In this document: piece after piece, positions 21,673-23,067 of the stretch
How the letters are laid out: each line of letters opens with the position of its first letter
How positions within the stretch are numbered: the first letter of the stretch is position 1
DNA from: CAZVIK01 sp964627045
Lineage (GTDB): Bacteria > Acidobacteriota > Terriglobia > Bryobacterales > Bryobacteraceae
Reading direction: 5' to 3'
Length of the DNA: 23,067 nt
NCBI GenBank assembly: GCA_964627045.1
Contig: CAZVIK010000044.1
Coordinates: forward strand, 1 to 23,067
Position numbers and translations under genes: made by a program
Notes under the pieces: generated by a model
What the model was told of the DNA's origin: nothing
Databases searched by the model: none
Seen by the model: only the letters and a program-made list of their open reading frames with translations

Positions 21673-23067
21673 TTTTTGTACTTCTTTCCGCTCCCGCATG
21701 GGCAAGGGTCGTTGCGGCCGACCTTCTGGCCCTTGACCACCGGTTGCTTGGCGGTGGGCGTGCCTCCGCCGACGAATTGCAGTTCCGCCATCTCGCGGTC
21801 CTTCTTCCGCTGGATGTTGCGAGTGAAATCCAGCATGGAACCCTGTTCGGCGGCTTTCTGGGCACCGCTCGCCTCGGCCAGCGCCCCGACCGCTTCATCT
21901 TGGTCCGGAGCCTCCTCCACCGGCGGATAGGGGAGCGCCGGCCGGTCGCCGGAAACCGGCTGGAGGAAGAACAGGTAGCGGATGGTCTCGTCCTCGATGC
22001 GATCCATCATCGACTGGAACAGGGAGAAGGACTCTTTCTTGTATTCGACGAGCGGATCTTTCTGGCCGTAGCCGCGGAGCCCAATGCCCTCTTTCAGGTG
22101 ATCCATCGACAGCAGGTGGTCCTTCCACTGGTCGTCGATCACGTTGAGCATGATCATGCGTTCGGTTTCGCGCATGATCTCCTGGCCGACGGCGGAGGCC
22201 TTGCGTTCGTAAGTTGCGGAGAGCCGGTCGCAGATAAGGTCTTCCATCTCGGCGGGCTTGCAATCGTCCAGATCCTGCGGCTCGATGCGGATGCCGAACT
22301 GGCTCAGCACGTCGTTGCGCAGCGCGGGGAGATCCCATTCGGTGGGGTGGACGCCTTCGCCGCAGCGGAGATCGACGAAAGACCGGACGATGCCGCGGGT
22401 CATCTCCTGGATTCGTTCGATCTGGTCCTTGCCCTCGAGCAACTCGCGGCGCATGCCGTAGACGGCCTGGCGCTGCTTGTTCATCACGTCGTCGTATTCG
22501 AGCAGGTGTTTACGGGCGGCGAAGTTCTGCGCCTCGACGGCCTCCTGAGCCTTGGCGATGCGCCGGGTGATGAGCTTGGACTCGATGGGGACGTCTTCCT
22601 CCATACCGAGCCGGAGCATCAGGTTCTGGATGCGCTCGCCGCCGAAGATGCGGAGCAGGTCGTCCTGCAAGGAGAGGAAGAAACGCGAACTGCCTTTGTC
22701 CCCCTGCCGGCCAGCGCGCCCGCGCAACTGGTTGTCGATGCGGCGGGATTCGTGGCGCTCGGTGCCGGTGATGTGAAGGCCTCCGAGAGCGACCACCTCG
22801 TCGTGCTCCTTGTCGGTCTGCTCTTTGAAGCGCGCGAAGATCTCGTCCCACTTGGGGCGCGGGACGCGGTAAAAGGCGCCCAGGTGGTAGAAGTAGAAGA
22901 ACTCCGAGTCGCTGACGAAGACCTCCTGCTCTCTGGGAAGCTGCTCGGCGATTCGCTCCTTCAGGCAGGCGTCCTTGGTCATGAATTCGGGATTGCCGCC
23001 GAGAAGGATGTCGGTACCGCGGCCGGCCATGTTTGTAGAGACCGTGACGATTCCCTTCCGTCCGGCC
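21657..23067 (-). CDS. secA: Preprotein translocase ATPase SecA, C-terminal part (5' end outside window)
   Basis: About 470 residues to the edge, in frame with VTVSTNMAGRGTDI right at the border, so the gene continues beyond 23067. SecA drives export of unfolded proteins through SecYEG at the membrane. Seen: MAGRGTDILLGGNP, QLRGRAGRQGD (helicase motif VI), then the helical scaffold and wing regions with LLEYDDVMNKQR and WKDHLLSMDHLKEGIGLRGYGQKDP, and a C-terminal zinc-binding tail CPCGSGKKYKKCC (Cys-x-Cys-x8-Cys-Cys) that binds SecB and lipid in other bacteria. An insertion of about 50 residues after GNPEF (with EVFVSDSEFFYFYHLGAFYRV) is longer than in E. coli SecA. The stop overlaps the DUF6599-like gene start. 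Confidence 0.97.
   Translation of the reverse strand, partial: AGRKGIVTVSTNMAGRGTDILLGGNPEFMTKDACLKERIAEQLPREQEVFVSDSEFFYFYHLGAFYRVPRPKWDEIFARFKEQTDKEHDEVVALGGLHITGTERHESRRIDNQLRGRAGRQGDKGSSRFFLSLQDDLLRIFGGERIQNLMLRLGMEEDVPIESKLITRRIAKAQEAVEAQNFAARKHLLEYDDVMNKQRQAVYGMRRELLEGKDQIERIQEMTRGIVRSFVDLRCGEGVHPTEWDLPALRNDVLSQFGIRIEPQDLDDCKPAEMEDLICDRLSATYERKASAVGQEIMRETERMIMLNVIDDQWKDHLLSMDHLKEGIGLRGYGQKDPLVEYKKESFSLFQSMMDRIEDETIRYLFFLQPVSGDRPALPYPPVEEAPDQDEAVGALAEASGAQKAAEQGSMLDFTRNIQRKKDREMAELQFVGGGTPTAKQPVVKGQKVGRNDPCPCGSGKKYKKCCGA

Overview
The window is GC-rich bacterial DNA that most resembles an acidobacterium of the Solibacter/Bryobacter group. The clues are a secreted Ig-repeat protein ending in the Solibacter-type C-terminal domain (TIGR03437-like), a SpoIVB/S55-like secreted protein followed by a beta-propeller protein, a DUF6599-like lipoprotein-sized protein behind secA, and an AMMECR1/Memo fusion. 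No tRNA, rRNA, CRISPR array or complete insertion sequence was recognised. A run of exactly 100 N marks an assembly gap at 6723-6822.

Layout. (1) 1-5413, minus strand: a tight three-gene operon, read right to left: Memo-AMMECR1 fusion, AddB-like Fe-S nuclease, and AddA-like UvrD helicase (cut by the left edge). Overlaps are 1 and 4 bases. (2) 5669-10218, plus strand: five closely packed genes for exported proteins. A small helical protein comes first, followed by two pairs, each a TIG-type/M15-peptidase protein and a HEAT-like exported protein. The two peptidase genes share about 380 bp of nearly identical DNA and then diverge abruptly; the second lacks the signal peptide and first domain. 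The assembly gap lies inside the shared segment. (3) 10371-11575, minus: an unknown small protein and a VOC-fold protein. (4) 11731-13574, plus: SPFH protein, ribbon-helix-helix protein and DUF3592-like membrane protein, behind a good sigma70-type promoter overlapped by two palindromes. (5) 13838-16018, minus: Ig-repeat protein. (6) 16212-20215, plus: S55-like protein and seven-bladed propeller protein. (7) 20216-20685: convergent intergenic region with an apparent stand-alone small RNA gene on the minus strand, having its own promoter, hairpins and a perfect terminator. (8) 20686-23067, minus: secA (5' end outside the window) followed by an overlapping DUF6599-like gene.

How the parts may work together. 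Regions 1 and 8 are housekeeping (double-strand break processing, protein export). Region 4 looks autoregulated: a DNA-binding RHH protein lies in the same operon as the membrane proteins and palindromes sit on the promoter. Region 2 is the most unusual: a constant N-terminal module joined to variable peptidoglycan-peptidase domains, each with its own exported partner, plus a headless second cassette. This resembles the arrangement of polymorphic effector/partner loci with orphan modules, although no activity or immunity is shown by the sequence itself.
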